64,000 bases of DNA, taken from Scylla paramamosain. Its lineage: Eukaryota; Arthropoda; Malacostraca; Decapoda; Portunidae. Position 1 is the stretch's first letter; every line of letters starts with the position of its first letter. Under the pieces are notes generated by a model. It was given only the letters and a program-made list of their open reading frames with translations. It searched no databases and was not told where the DNA came from. Shown here piece by piece: positions 1 to 28,784 of this stretch. Both the position numbers and the translations under genes were made by a program. The stretch spans positions 34,153,693 to 34,217,692 of the forward strand of contig NC_087151.1 of NCBI RefSeq assembly GCF_035594125.1. Reading direction: 5' to 3'.

Positions 1-72
1 ATCCAAAGGCATGGCTTAGAAGTGATCCCGAGCCACCTGTACCATCAAAATCAAGATCAGGATCGAAAACAT
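1..72 (+). repeat. 3' tail of an upstream copy of the same LINE family
   Basis: These bases closely match 2929-2995, the 3' end of the LINE that follows: the same order of short blocks, ending in ATCAAG-type repeats. They sit directly before the coding part of the next copy. The simplest reading is that the tail of one element abuts a 5'-truncated copy in tandem. The match is seen; the tandem history is inferred. Confidence 0.6.
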
Positions 73-73
73 T

Positions 74-2263
74 TTGCAGGAATCGGCAATTGACTACGTG
101 TTGGTGAATGGAAGAATGCGTGAAATTGTGTTGCATATGTGGATAGATGAGGATGGTTTGTTTGATATTGTGTCTGATCACAACATGCTGGTTGTGGAGT
201 GCTTGTTGCAGGGTGGGAATGAAGTGAAAGTGGCAAGTAAGAAAAAAGAGTGGAGACTGAGAGATGCAGGGTGGGAGAACTTTCAGGTTGATCTGAGTGA
301 GAGAAGCTGGGACGACGTAAGTGTGCATGACGTGGAGCATCTGAATGAGAAACTGGTTGAGGACGTGAGGGGTGCTGCTGAGAACCAAATAGGGTTTGTG
401 AGAGTAGGTAGAAGAAAGAATGTATGTAAACCATGCTGGAATGATGAAATCAGAGCGGCTAGGAAGGAGCGAAAGAGAATGAGTAGACAGTGTAGATGGC
501 TGAGGAAAAAGAGGCATGAAAGCCATGAGGCAGAGAATGAGTATCAGAATGCATGGGCAGCGTATGTGAAGCAGCAGCGGTTGACAAGACGAATGATAAT
601 GAATGCTAAAGTGAAGAGTGAAAGGAGTGTGATTCAATCTTTAAGGGAGAAAGGTATGGAAGGTGGCCGTGAATGGTACAAGTTCATGAGAGGTGAGAAT
701 ATGTCAGGTAGTGTTGGTGTGGAGAGTCTAAAAGTGGAGGGTGTAGTTATAACAGAGAAGAAGGGAATCAGGGAGGCAATCAAAGGGTTCTGGGAAGAAG
801 TAGGTGGGGTAGGTGAGATGTTTAGTGTGAGAGAAGGACGTGTAACACTGGAAAGGAAGAATGCAGATGAAATGGATGAAAGAATCAGTAGGGAGGAAGT
901 GGAGAGGTGTGTGAGAAGGCAGAAGAAGGGCAAGGCAGCAGGTCCAGATGATATACCGTATGAGTTCTACAAGAATGGTGGGGAGGTAGTGATAGATAGA
1001 ATGACTGAATTATTCAACCGAGTGTGGGATGGAGAGAGAGTGCCAAGAAAGTGGAATGAGAGCCGAGTGTGTCTGTTGCATAAGGGGGGATTTAAGAGTA
1101 AGAATGAGCTGAAGAACTACAGGCCAATTGCATTAGTGAATACAATAGGTAAAGTTTTCAGTGCAGTGTTGAATGAGAGACTGTGTAAATGGAGTGAGAG
1201 AACTGGAGTGCTGGGTGAAGAACAGAATGGTTTTCGTGGAGATAGGAGAGCTGAGGACAATAAGTTTGTGGTGAATGAAATGATTGAGAAGAAAAAGAAG
1301 GATGGGGATAAATTGTACTTAGGTTTTCTGGATATAGAGAAAGCTTGTGATAGAGTGAACAGAGAAATGCTAGGAAGAGTCTTAGAAAAGATTGGATTGA
1401 GTGCAAAGATAGTTAACATAGTGCAAAGTATGTATGTGGACATAAGAACTAGATACAGACTAGGAGACATAGAAACAGACTGGGTGAAGAGTGAGAGAGG
1501 AGTTAGGCAGGGCTGTATATTGTCATCAACCCTTTTCAGCCTGTATACAGAGGAGCTAGCAGCCAGGATGAGAAGAATGAATGTAGGGGTAAGTGTGGGG
1601 AATGATAAAGTATGTGTGCTTCTTTATGCAGATGACATAGTTGTTATGAGTGAATCGGCAGATGAGCTTCAAAGTTTGTTGTATGTGGTGGATGGCTATG
1701 GTAAAGACTTTGGAGTAAGGTTTAGCAGTGAAAAAAGCAAAGTAATGATTGTGAATAGGTCAGAGGATGAAAGTAATGTGTTATGGAGACTTGGAGAGAA
1801 TGAGTTGAAACAGGTGCAAGAATACAAGTACTTAGGGATGTGGATGAGTTCTAGTGGGTGTGCAAAGGCAAAGAATGAAAAGATAAGTATGGTAAACCAG
1901 TGGGTAGGTCGATTGGGAAGCGTGGCAAGGATGAGAGCAAGTAAGTATGATGTGTTGAGAGAAGTGTGGAAGAGTGTGGCTGTGCCAAGTATAATGTATG
2001 GCATGGATGTGATTGCATGGAATGAAAGTGAAATTGATAAGTTAGAAGTGGGCCAGAATAGAGTAGCAAGGATGGCACTGAGTGCACCGAGGTGCACAGC
2101 AGTTGAAGCCTTGAGAGGTGACATGGGATGGAGCACCTTTAGGGAAAGACTCACAAAAGCCACACTTAGGTACAAGATTAGGCTTGAGAGAATGGACGAT
2201 GCAAGAATAGCAAGGAATGAAAGTGGAATGAAAGTGGAAGCAAATGAAGGAAGAGATGCATGA
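74..2263 (+). CDS. LINE reverse transcriptase (endonuclease end plus RT)
   Basis: The 729-residue frame begins in the last part of an endonuclease/phosphatase domain, with SDHN near residue 35. The RT domain follows: NYRPIALVN, LGEEQNGFR, a FLDIEKACDRV motif carrying the first catalytic Asp, RQGCILSS, and the active-site YADD at residues 518-521. FLDIEKA is normally followed by Tyr in these proteins; here it is Cys. The stop overlaps the ATG of the next frame (ATGA at 2260-2263), which looks like a one-base frameshift in what was one ORF. The first Met is only the first in the open frame, because the true N terminus is lost. It would be a mobile-element enzyme for target-primed reverse transcription; activity is doubtful. 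Confidence 0.75.
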   Translation: MQESAIDYVLVNGRMREIVLHMWIDEDGLFDIVSDHNMLVVECLLQGGNEVKVASKKKEWRLRDAGWENFQVDLSERSWDDVSVHDVEHLNEKLVEDVRGAAENQIGFVRVGRRKNVCKPCWNDEIRAARKERKRMSRQCRWLRKKRHESHEAENEYQNAWAAYVKQQRLTRRMIMNAKVKSERSVIQSLREKGMEGGREWYKFMRGENMSGSVGVESLKVEGVVITEKKGIREAIKGFWEEVGGVGEMFSVREGRVTLERKNADEMDERISREEVERCVRRQKKGKAAGPDDIPYEFYKNGGEVVIDRMTELFNRVWDGERVPRKWNESRVCLLHKGGFKSKNELKNYRPIALVNTIGKVFSAVLNERLCKWSERTGVLGEEQNGFRGDRRAEDNKFVVNEMIEKKKKDGDKLYLGFLDIEKACDRVNREMLGRVLEKIGLSAKIVNIVQSMYVDIRTRYRLGDIETDWVKSERGVRQGCILSSTLFSLYTEELAARMRRMNVGVSVGNDKVCVLLYADDIVVMSESADELQSLLYVVDGYGKDFGVRFSSEKSKVMIVNRSEDESNVLWRLGENELKQVQEYKYLGMWMSSSGCAKAKNEKISMVNQWVGRLGSVARMRASKYDVLREVWKSVAVPSIMYGMDVIAWNESEIDKLEVGQNRVARMALSAPRCTAVEALRGDMGWSTFRERLTKATLRYKIRLERMDDARIARNESGMKVEANEGRDA

Positions 2264-2871
2264 GAATGACAGACAGGAATGGATCGCAAGTTGTGTGGAC
2301 GATAAGAATGGCAGGGAGGAATCAAAATGAGCGTGAATGGGTGGTAACAAGAGGAGGCAGAGTGGGAGCCGAATGGGATGTGAGAAAATGGAAGAATGAG
2401 ATAGACAAAGAAGTGAAATGTGTGGGACTGAATGAATGGAAGAATGAGATGGAAAGAAAGAAGACCCTGGAATGGTACAAGGAGGAAAAGGCCCCGTGGT
2501 ATGAAAGATGGTATGATGGAAGCCTGGGCGGTAATCTTTTCTTCCGAGCGAGGGCACAGTGTATGGATGTGAATGCAAGGAGTTACAGGTGGTCTGAGTC
2601 CCGCAGCAAAGTGTGCCAGATGTGTGATATGGGAGAGGACGAGACGGTGGAACATGTGGTGCTGGAGTGTGTGAAGTATGCCAGAGACAGGAATGAGATG
2701 ATGCAAGTGATACTGACTGAGTTAGGACATGATATGAATGAAAGAGTGGAGAAGACAGGAAAGGAATGGATGATGTTGCTGGGACTATGTAGAGAGGCAA
2801 ATGAAAGAATGATTGAGGCGGTGAAAGAGTTTCTGGAGAGAATATGGCGTGCCAGATGTATGAACAATTAG
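2260..2871 (+). CDS. LINE ORF C-terminal part with Cys/His motif
   Basis: This 203-residue frame continues the upstream RT protein after a frame change. It has a CQMCDMGEDETVEHVVLEC motif, a CxxC..H..C pattern common at the C terminus of single-ORF LINE proteins, within a highly charged helical region. It stops at 2869-2871, before a T-rich run and the 3' tail. It is probably not translated separately; it is the displaced end of the RT polyprotein. Confidence 0.65.
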   Translation: MRMTDRNGSQVVWTIRMAGRNQNEREWVVTRGGRVGAEWDVRKWKNEIDKEVKCVGLNEWKNEMERKKTLEWYKEEKAPWYERWYDGSLGGNLFFRARAQCMDVNARSYRWSESRSKVCQMCDMGEDETVEHVVLECVKYARDRNEMMQVILTELGHDMNERVEKTGKEWMMLLGLCREANERMIEAVKEFLERIWRARCMNN

Positions 2872-3648
2872 GATAGAGGATGCTGTTCGTTTCTCTTTTT
2901 TTTTTACCCCCTTCTACAGGAGTTGCCGATCCAAAGGCCTGGCTCAGGAGTGATCCTGTGCCACCTGTACCATCAAGATCAAGATCAAGTACCGTTGTTG
3001 CACAGCTGTTGGGAATCAGATGACTGAGAAGCGTCATTGTACCAAGAAAGAAACGTAAATTTGCAACAAGATGCCCAGTGACAGGTATTGACTAATATTT
3101 AAATAACATAAACGTTTTCGGTTATTCGTTATAAGTCCATGTCACCTACAATAACGAAACCTACATAATGATGTTGGACCCGGTGTGGACCACCATGGAG
3201 TGGCATATTGGAGCAGTGGTGACTGGGCCAGAGCTACCTCTTATCGGATGCGGTTAATCTGGATATCACGTCCGTATTACATACAAGCACGAAACTCATA
3301 TGTCATGCAGAAAGTTCGGTGACCATGCTGTAAACGTAAAATTGAGGGAGAACGTGTCCAGTATGGCTGTAAAAACACTCAGAGTATGAAGAAATTCGAT
3401 ATTTTTTGTTCAGCGAGCTCTTTTGGAGAAACCAAAAGAAATCTAACACATGGAATTAGTGCACATAAAAGTAATCCGATACATACACAGAAACAACTAA
3501 CTCATCCCCCATTTTCAGCAATAAGAATACTCACGCGGAAATGACCACCCTTTTTCAGATAAAGACTTCAAAATATTACATACAGCAGATATTTTATTTC
3601 ATTTTGGTAAATTTATAGTTTAAGCCAATGTCCCCAATCTCTACCCAC

Positions 3649-3692
3649 GGTTCCCCAATCCCTCAAGCAAGCTTGGGGGCCTGTGGGGAACC
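3649..3692 (+). other. hairpin-forming inverted repeat
   Basis: GGTTCCCCA (3649-3657) is the exact reverse complement of TGGGGAACC (3684-3692). An inner pair, CCTCAAGC and GCTTGGGG, matches at 7 of 8 positions around an AA loop. The hairpin abuts the CCTAA repeat. Confidence 0.6.
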
Positions 3693-3713
3693 TAACCTAA
3701 CCTAACCTAACCT
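3691..3713 (-). repeat. interstitial telomere-like repeat (TTAGG on the minus strand)
   Basis: Four full CCTAA units plus CCT follow the hairpin. TTAGG is the usual telomere unit of arthropods. So short a run is best read as an interstitial remnant or chance array, not a chromosome end. Confidence 0.6.
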
Positions 3714-4074
3714 GCCCGCACAGCTTATGGATACTTATAGAGACTTCCTATTGGTGCAACTCGTGGTGTTAAGTGATGGTAGCACGTGATTGGCCCAAGG
3801 AATTATAGACACAGTAATCCTATCCAGCAGCTACCCACAATTCAAAGCATTAAACAACTGAAGTTCAGGCAACAATACACCATTTATGTTTACCTGTGGA
3901 CTTAGAAAAAGTTGAGAGCGCTGTGCATTCCCAGGCCTATTGTGGCGTTATTATTAATTACCGACAAGTAGTGTAATCATTAGAAATTATGTGAATAGTG
4001 AGAAGAACAAAATGAGGTAGGTTATTACCACGTAGTGTGTAATGGCTTAAACTATAATAAAACCTTTATTTTTT

Positions 4075-5505
4075 TTTATGTAGGAGGGACACTGGCCAAG
4101 GGCAACAAAAATCTAATAAAAAAAAAAAGCCCACTGAGATGTCGGGCCCGAATAGGGTCCGAAGTGGTGGTCAAAAATTGAAGGATAAGTGTCTTGAAAC
4201 CTCCCCCTTGAAGGAATTCAAGTCATAGGAAAGTGGAAGTACAGAAGCAGGAAGGGAGTTCTAGAGTTTACCAGAGAAGGGGATGAATGATTGAGAATAC
4301 TGGTTAACTCTTGCGTTAGAGAGGTGGACAGAATAGGGGTGAGAGAAAGAAGAAAGCCTTGTGCAGTGAGGCCGCGGGAGGAGGGGAGGCATGCAGTTAG
4401 CATGAAAATAACGGTAGGAGATAGCAAGAGATGCAACATTCCGGCGATGAGAAAGAGGCTGAAGACAGTCAGTTAAAGGAGAGATGATAAGATAAAAAGC
4501 TTTTGATTTCACCCCTTCTAAAAGAGTGGTATGAGCGGAATCCCCCCCCCCCAGGACATGTGAAGCATACTCCATACATGGATGGATAAGGCCCTTATAT
4601 AAAGTTAGCAGCTGGGGGATGAGAAAAAACTGGCAGAGATGTCTAAGAACACCTAACTTCATAGAAGCTGTTTTAGCTAGAGATGAGATGTGAAATTTCC
4701 AGTTTAGAATATAAGAAAAGGACAGACCGAGGATCTTCAGTGTAGAAGAGGGGGCCAGTTGAGTGTCATTGAAGAAGAGAGGATAGTTGTCTGGAAGGCT
4801 GTGTTGATTGATGGACTAATTGAATTTTTGAGGCATTGAACAATACTAAGTTTGCTCTGCCCCAGTTAGAAATTTTAGAGAGATCAGAAGTCAGGCATTC
4901 TGTGGCTTTCCTGCGTGAGCTGTTTACTTCCTGAAGGGTTGGACGTCTGTGAAAAGATGTGGAAAAGTGCAGGGTGGTATCATCAGCATATAATTGGATA
5001 GGGCAAAATGTTTAGTTTAAAAGATGAATAATAGGAAGAGAGTGAGTGACAGTGACCGTCTACCACAGCAGCAATAGAACGGTCAGAAAGGAAACTTGAG
5101 ATGAAGTTACAGGGAGAAGGATAGAAGCTGTAGGAGGTTAATTTGGAAATCAAAGCTTTGTGGCAGACTATCAAAAGCTTTTGATATGTCACCAAAATTT
5201 CTAGAAGAGGATGACCAAGACTCATTAAGGAAAGCCAGAAAATCACCAGTATAATGGCCTTGACGGAACCCATAATGACAATCAGATAGAAGGTTGTGAA
5301 GTGATAGATATTTAAGAATCCTCCTGTTGAGGATAGATTCAAACACTTCAGATGGGCAGGAAATTAAAGGATGGTAGTTTGAGGGATTAGAATGGTCACC
5401 CATTTTAGCAACAAGCAGAATGTAGGCAAACTTTCAGCAAGGACAGATAAAGTTGCAAGAGTTTGACTAGGGAAGGTGCAAGCATGGAGGCACAGTTTCA
5501 GAGAA
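4075..5505 (-). mobile_element. jockey-like LINE fragment, 3' half, minus strand
   Basis: On the minus strand this reads into RT motifs (a YHPLISCPSEVFES-type block, LLSDCHYGFRQGH) and then the C-terminal block of the same family (SHRRNVASLAI, SVHLSNARVNQYSQ, FIPFSG). It ends in the family's 3' UTR and a poly-A run (poly-T at 4070-4078 on the plus strand). Frames are broken by indels and stops. It is 5' truncated near 5505. The family recurs at 13.8, 14.9, 22.5, 32.5, 33.5, 38, 45 and 59-61.7 kb. Confidence 0.75.
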
Positions 5506-6030
5506 ACACTTATAGCCTGAATTATATAATCAGTTATCATCATCCCAGTTGTACCTTTTATAAACTCTGCTCGGAGCTTCGGTTTCTGAGCTATTAATCT
5601 AATTCCCATAACTCGTCACCCTCTGCCAGTCCTCACCCTTCTACCAGTGAGTGTATATCAAGTCAGTTCCGCTACTTGTTTATTTATTCCACTTATTTTC
5701 ATCCAATATCAGTGTCCAATATATTCACCAATATATCACTATTGCTTCAAACATTGTTTTTGCAGTTTTTATTTATTTTTTTAGTTAGCATACTGTTATT
5801 CACTGCCATAACATATGCCGGCTTTTGTTTACTTTTATTATAGTGCCTCTGATGGGTTAGTTTCTTTGCTCTTAATTTTAAAATGTATCTTCTTTTAGTG
5901 ATGTACAAATGTATTTGTGCATTTTAGCCTGAAGATGCCCTTTGTGAAGGTGAAATGTTGCAAGAAATAAAGAAAATAGAAACTGGATGTTTTCCCTGTT
6001 CACCTCAACTGTATCTTGGAACTTCATCAC
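5506..6030. other. non-coding flank
   Basis: AT-rich sequence with no recognised gene, between the LINE truncation point and the microsatellite beside the mariner element. Confidence 0.4.
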
Positions 6031-6051
6031 ACACACACACACACACACACA

Positions 6052-6118
<67 letters not shown>
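6031..6118. repeat. (AC)n then (TA)n microsatellite
   Basis: About 22 bases of AC repeat run into about 65 bases of TA repeat. The mariner is inserted in the TA tract. Confidence 0.95.
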
Positions 6119-7557
<1,439 letters not shown>

Positions 7558-7563
7558 CATACA

Positions 7564-8196
7564 CAGGGTGTAACACAAGTTTTTGTGGATATTGCCAAAG
7601 GTGAAAGTACAGGTTATCCTAAGCAGAAAATGTTCTATGGACATATCCATTTTGAGTTGTTGGCATGAAGTTCAAATGTGATCCGGCAACCTATGTAATG
7701 GCTGGGTCAGATGGGTATCCATGTTGAGGATCTGAAATTGTGAATAATTCAGTCATGATTTCTACAAGTTTTGGAGCTTTACAGTGTCCCATGACGAGTC
7801 AAATGACAACAGTGGACCAATACCAATTACCAATAAACATTACACAGTGAAAATATGGCTGTAATAAATAACAAATAAAATAATGGGCTGCGTGGCACAA
7901 TGCCTGCCCAGGCAAGGAGCAGGAAGGAATGAGGCTAGGAGCAAATAAGCTGATTTTCAGTCAGATCGCAGTCTTCCTCCGAGACACTGGCAATGAATAT
8001 GTTCAGATTGTACTAGATAACTTAAAGTAATGTGGAGTGTGTGGAAAGGGTGTTTCTCTGCTGTGGTTATCTGCCTGGCCTGGCTCTTGTATCTCGCCAG
8101 GCCACACTTGAATTTCATGCCATGGCTAAACAACTTAAAGTGCGTATGTGCAAAGAACACTTACAACTTAGAATAATCTGTACTTTCACCTCATGT
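7564..8196. mobile_element. MITE-like element, copy 1
   Basis: It starts CAGGGTGTAACACAAG and ends in a shortened complement (TGTTACAC) near 8196, next to TA repeats. Its interior matches the copy at 25073-26254, for example the CTGTACTTTCACC block close to the right end. It has no coding capacity that I recognise. The right terminal repeat has lost about 25 bases relative to copy 2. Confidence 0.55.
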
Positions 8197-8330
<134 letters not shown>

Positions 8331-8974
8331 CCAATAAATAAGACAACAAGAGAAAAAGATCTGGGAGTGATTTTCTCAGAGAATTTATCACCAGAAAAAC
8401 ATATTAACATAGGTGAAACTCTCAGCCTACTGAAAAACATAAGAGTTGCCTTTGCTTATCTGGACATAGAAATGATAGGAAAATAATCACCACAATGATA
8501 CGTCCAAGATTAGAATACTCAGTGGCAATTTGGTCACCACATGAAAAAAAAAGCACATAAAAAAGTTGGAAGGAATAGAGAGAGCAGCAACAAAGATGAT
8601 AACAGAATTGCAAGATTTGTCATATGAAGAGCGACTAGCTGGAATGCAACTCCCAACCTTGGAAAAGAGATGAGAGGGAGGTGACTTGATTGCTTTATAC
8701 AGATTGCTGAGTGGGATGGAGAAACTAGATGGGAAACATCTCTTTATAATGAATGAAAGAGAAACAAGTGGACATGGAAGAAAAATAAAAGTAACCACCT
8801 ACAGAAGGGAAGAAGTTTAGCTTTCCTCATAGAAGCATAGAGGCATGGAATGGATGGGAAGGGGAAGTGGTGTGTGCTACAAATATTCATGACTTTAAGG
8901 AAAAGTTGGATAAAAACAGTTATGAAGACGGGACAGTATGAGCTTAGCTCCTCTCCCGTATGTCACAACTAGGT

Positions 8975-8978
<4 letters not shown>
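8331..8978 (+). mobile_element. CR1-like LINE 3' fragment
   Basis: The translated frames read DLGVIFSENLSPEKHI, then IRPRLEYSVAIWSPH and YEERLAGMQLPTLEKR, the C-terminal part of a LINE reverse transcriptase. The frame breaks near 8484 and there are in-frame stops. It ends with CTAGGTAAACACAC, running straight into an AC microsatellite. A related copy lies on the minus strand at 51313-52120 and ends the same way. Confidence 0.75.

Positions 8979-9049
<71 letters not shown>
8979..9049. repeat. (AC)n microsatellite at a LINE 3' end
   Basis: About 70 bases of AC repeat begin where the LINE ends, so they may have grown from its tail. Confidence 0.9.
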
Positions 9050-9052
<3 letters not shown>

Positions 9053-9718
9053 GTAATCATATATAAATTTTATTTCTGTATGTCTATTTTGTTTTACACA
9101 ATAGTAAAACAATGTCTAAAAAACTCTTCTGAAGCAAAACTCCCCCTAGTTTAAGCTGTGGGCCACCACTGACGTTAATAATAATCTCACTAAGCTCACA
9201 AAGTTAATAGGATGACACCAGTCAGTAGACTGCTTAATAACTTATACTGCTCAGCTCCATAGAACTGGCATCCTTTTACTGTCATTTATTGGCCTTCTGC
9301 AGTGGCACTAATGTCAAAACTTTTTGATACCACCTTGTACATAAGGGATACATTCTTGCTTTGATATATATATAAAAGAAAAAAAAAATTACAAGAATCT
9401 GTTTGTCAATTCTGATATTCATTCTGGAACTAAGAATGCTAATGTTGCCATGAAGAAACTGGTAGCAATAGATTTTTAGTTGACTTCACAGTAGTGAGCC
9501 TGAGCAACAAAAGTTGTTTCCATGTTCTCTCAGATTACATAGTAGGTGTGTCTCCAAGGCCACACTTTATCTTGACAAGATTAAAAGATAGAGATTATTA
9601 CTGGTTATCTCATTAGTTTATTGGCATCTCACAACACTTACAGTTGTTTTAGTACATTTAGGAACTGCACTGTGTTGATCAAGTGGTCTTTGTAGTCTCC
9701 TGTATTCTTCTGTTTTAA
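9050..9718. other. non-coding sequence
   Basis: AT-rich and without a recognised gene or repeat, apart from a short A run near 9380. Confidence 0.4.
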
Positions 9719-13831
<4,113 letters not shown>

Positions 13832-13835
<4 letters not shown>

Positions 13836-14738
13836 TGGGGCAGAACAAACTTGGTAGTGTTCAATGTCTCAAAAACTCAATTCCTCCATCTATCAACTCA
13901 ACACAACCTTATAGACAACTATCCCCTCTTCTTCAATGACTCAATTAATTCAAAAACTCAATTCCTTTTTCTATCAGCTCAACACAACCTTATAGACAAC
14001 TATCCCCTCTTTTTCAGTAACACTTAATTGTCCCCCTCTTCTACACTGAACATCATCAGTCTGTCATTTTCTTATAATCTAAACTGGAAATTTCACATCT
14101 CATCTCTAGCTAAAACAGCTCCTATGAAGTTAGGCATTCTGAGGCGTCTCCGCCAGTTTTTCTCACCCCTAGCTACTAACCCTGTACAAGGACCTTATTT
14201 GTCCATGTATGTAGTATGCTTCACATGTCTGGGAGTGGGTTCCACTCATACTGGTCTTTTAGAGAGAGTGGAATCAAAATTTTTTTGTCTTATCAACTCG
14301 TCTCCTCTAACTGACTGTCTTCAGCCTCTTTTTCATTGCTGCAGTGTTGCATCTCTAGCTATCTTCTACTGCTATTTTCATGCTAACTGCTCTTCTGATC
14401 TTGCTAACAGCATGCCTCCCCTCCTCCCATGGCCTCACTGCACAGGACTTTCTTCTTTCTCTCACCCCCATTCTGTCCACCTCTCTAATGCAAGAGTTAA
14501 CCAGTATTCTCAATCATTCATCCCTTTCTCTGGTAAACTCTGGAACTCCTTGCCTGCTTCTGTATTTCCACCTTCCTATGACTAATTTCTTCAAGAGGGA
14601 GGTTTCAAGACACTTATCCTTCAAATTTTGACTACTGCTTTGGACCCTATTTGGGAACCAGCATCTCAGTGGGCTTTTTTTTTATTGGATTTTTGTTGCC
14701 CTTGGGCGGTGCCCCTCCTACATAAAAAAAGAAAAAAA
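13832..14738 (+). mobile_element. jockey-like LINE 3' fragment
   Basis: It reads from the SDW/LVLF region through the RT C terminus (FSPLATN, LTDCLQPLFH, SVASLAIFYCYFH, SVHLSNARVNQYSQ) to the 3' UTR and poly-A at about 14730. A block of about 78 bp is duplicated in tandem near its start (13871-13946 and 13948-14025). Frames are partly open, but the element is a truncated copy. Confidence 0.75.
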
Positions 14739-14764
14739 TACACACACACACACACACACACATA

Positions 14765-14855
<91 letters not shown>
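14739..14855. repeat. (AC)n then (TA)n microsatellite
   Basis: It follows the LINE poly-A directly: about 20 bases of AC, then about 85 bases of TA. Confidence 0.93.
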
Positions 14856-14858
<3 letters not shown>

Positions 14859-14904
14859 ATGGTGTAAATCTGATAAGCACATATTTTGATGCTTTCCATT
14901 ATAA

Positions 14905-15380
14905 GATCACAGGCATTTTGTCTTATCAACTCTTTTCTGACTGATTGACTGACTCCTCAGCCTCTTTCATCACTGCAACATTGCATCTCTTGCTATTTTC
15001 TATCCGTATTTTTGTGCTAACTGCTCATCTGATTTTGCTACTGCATGCTTCCCCTCCTCCCATGGTTTTACTGCACAAGACTTTATACTTTCATCCCTAT
15101 TCTATCCACCTCTCTAATCCAAGAGTTAAACAGTATCCTAAATTATTCAGGCTTTTTCTGGTAAACTCTGGAACTTCCTTCCTGTTACTGTATTTCTGCC
15201 TTTGTTTGACTTGAATCCTTTCAAGTGGGAGGTTTCAAGACACTTATTCTTCAATTTTGGATGATCCATTTTTGCTTATCTTTAGGGAGTGGCATTCTTA
15301 GTGGACATTTTATTTTTGTTTCTTTTCTTTTTCTTTTTTCTTTTTGTTGCCCTTGACCTGTGCTCTTCTTACATAAAAAA
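14905..15380 (+). mobile_element. older jockey-like LINE 3' fragment
   Basis: A more diverged copy of the same 3' portion. It shows SIHLSNPRVKQYPKLF, the conserved CAAGTGGGAGGTTTCAAGAC block and the 3' UTR phrase ending in CTTACATAAAAAA. Confidence 0.65.
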
Positions 15381-16299
15381 CCTTGAATATGTCTACAACA
15401 GATGTGTTCATGATTTATTTACCTGCTTATTGATATATTTCTTCTTTTTGGTGTGTGAGGTGGGTTTTTATGCAGTTTGGGATTTTTATGGATGGGAGTT
15501 ATTTCCATCTTATCTTTGTGGTGCACCATAATCCACTATCATTCCACTGTCCAATGATGAAGACACCAAGTTTTATTTGATACAAGTGAGCTACAAAGAA
15601 CAGAAGTAAAGCTTGTAGTGAGATGGGGGTAGCTTCATATTACTGCTCAGTCAACAATGACTTTACAAGAGCAACTTAGCAGGCAATTACTGGCTGAAAA
15701 TAAACAGAACATTTTTGTTTTTTCAGTAGCTCTTTATTTGTGGTGTTTCATAAGGTACAAGATTCTTGCTTGGATGTTTCCATATTTTCCGTATGTCATA
15801 AAAAAAATATTAGTAAATGAAAAGTAAAGGGCAAGGATGTTGGACTAGCAATTTTATATTTTCATTTTACATGAAGAAAGTCTTTGCTTACAATTTAGAC
15901 ATTTCATTAGGATTTTATTTTCTTCTGTGGATGCTACTGATGGAAGGTGTAAGGATGTAACAGTATTCTATTATGAAGTACTCCTGCAAGTCTTCTTAAT
16001 ACAGTTTTTGAAGAATGCTTTTCCTTATCTTCCACATATTGTTAGAAATGGAGTGAAACCCATTTTCTACACTTTACCTTATTCCATTTTGTCTGTGTCT
16101 TGATCATGTAAATAATTCTCACTTCCTGTTGAGTGCCTTAACCCTTAAGAGGTAGGTTATAAGGTTTTCCAGTTTGTCTTTTCCTTCTCTCATTTTTAAG
16201 TTGTTGCAGTGGTTTGTGGTTAGGATGACTCCCAGGCCTTCACACAACTACTGTACTCTCACTCAGTGTTGCTGCAATTGTCATGATGAGAAGATCTGC

Positions 16300-16351
<52 letters not shown>

Positions 16352-16959
16352 CTTAATCCATTTCTGACCCAGAATTTCTGTAGCCTGTGTCTTCAACTCC
16401 TCTTAAGCCTGCTCTTAACAGAAAATGTGAGGGAGGCCATGTGAGCCACAAATTTGGTGACTGGCATGAAAAAAATGAAAATATGGTGAAACACAGTTAT
16501 CAGTGAGGAGCATGGAGAGGATTAACCTCTTGCCTTGTAAATACTAGGCACCATTCTGAACATAAGTCTACTGCAAGAAGAAAATAACTCACATAAAAAA
16601 AAATGATCATGAGATTTCAGGTTTGTGACAAATTAAAGAGAAAGGATGGATAAAGGGGATGGCCTTAAATTTAAAGTAATTAACGCTATCAAAGCTGTGA
16701 AATTAATTATCAGAATAGAGCAAAATCCATGAAAATGTCAAAACATTGCTGTATGAAGGGAAATGATTTGCAACAGTGCCCCTGCCCGTAGGGGTTACCA
16801 ATAAGATGTCACATGTTCATTGAAACTTGTGATTATAATCATGATATATGACAGATAGAGGTAGTATGCTCTCTGAAAAATATTACCATTGTAAATATCT
16901 GCATGCACCAACACAAGCTGCATCATAACATTTTTTTGCATGTGATGCCCTCTCTTCAG
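15381..16959. other. non-coding, upstream of or intronic to the aminopeptidase
   Basis: No exon was found here, although the aminopeptidase still needs an upstream exon with the start codon. A poly-T run of about 50 bases lies at 16302-16351. The missing exon may be very short or lie further upstream. Confidence 0.45.

Positions 16960-28781
<11,822 letters not shown>

Positions 28782-28784
<3 letters not shown>

Larger units (their letters stand above)
60..2995 (+). mobile_element. non-LTR retrotransposon (LINE), 5' truncated
   Basis: The element holds the end of an endonuclease domain (SDHN motif), a full reverse transcriptase and a C-terminal Cys/His motif. It ends in a short 3' UTR and an ATCAAG-type tail near 2995. 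Most of the endonuclease is missing at the 5' side, where sequence resembling the family's own 3' tail is found instead. The clade is uncertain. The coding region is split by one frame change near 2260. Confidence 0.8.
2996..4074. other. non-coding stretch without recognised gene
   Basis: No convincing ORF or exon is visible here. It contains the hairpin and telomere-like repeat annotated separately at 3649-3713. The rest is unique-looking sequence of ordinary composition. Confidence 0.5.

Noticed and set aside
1696..3037. Minus-strand frames of 331-336 residues over the first LINE
   Set aside because: They are shadows of the plus-strand reverse transcriptase, which has clear motifs.
3691..3713. 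A true telomere end
   Set aside because: There are only four units, and they are followed by ordinary sequence and genes on both sides.
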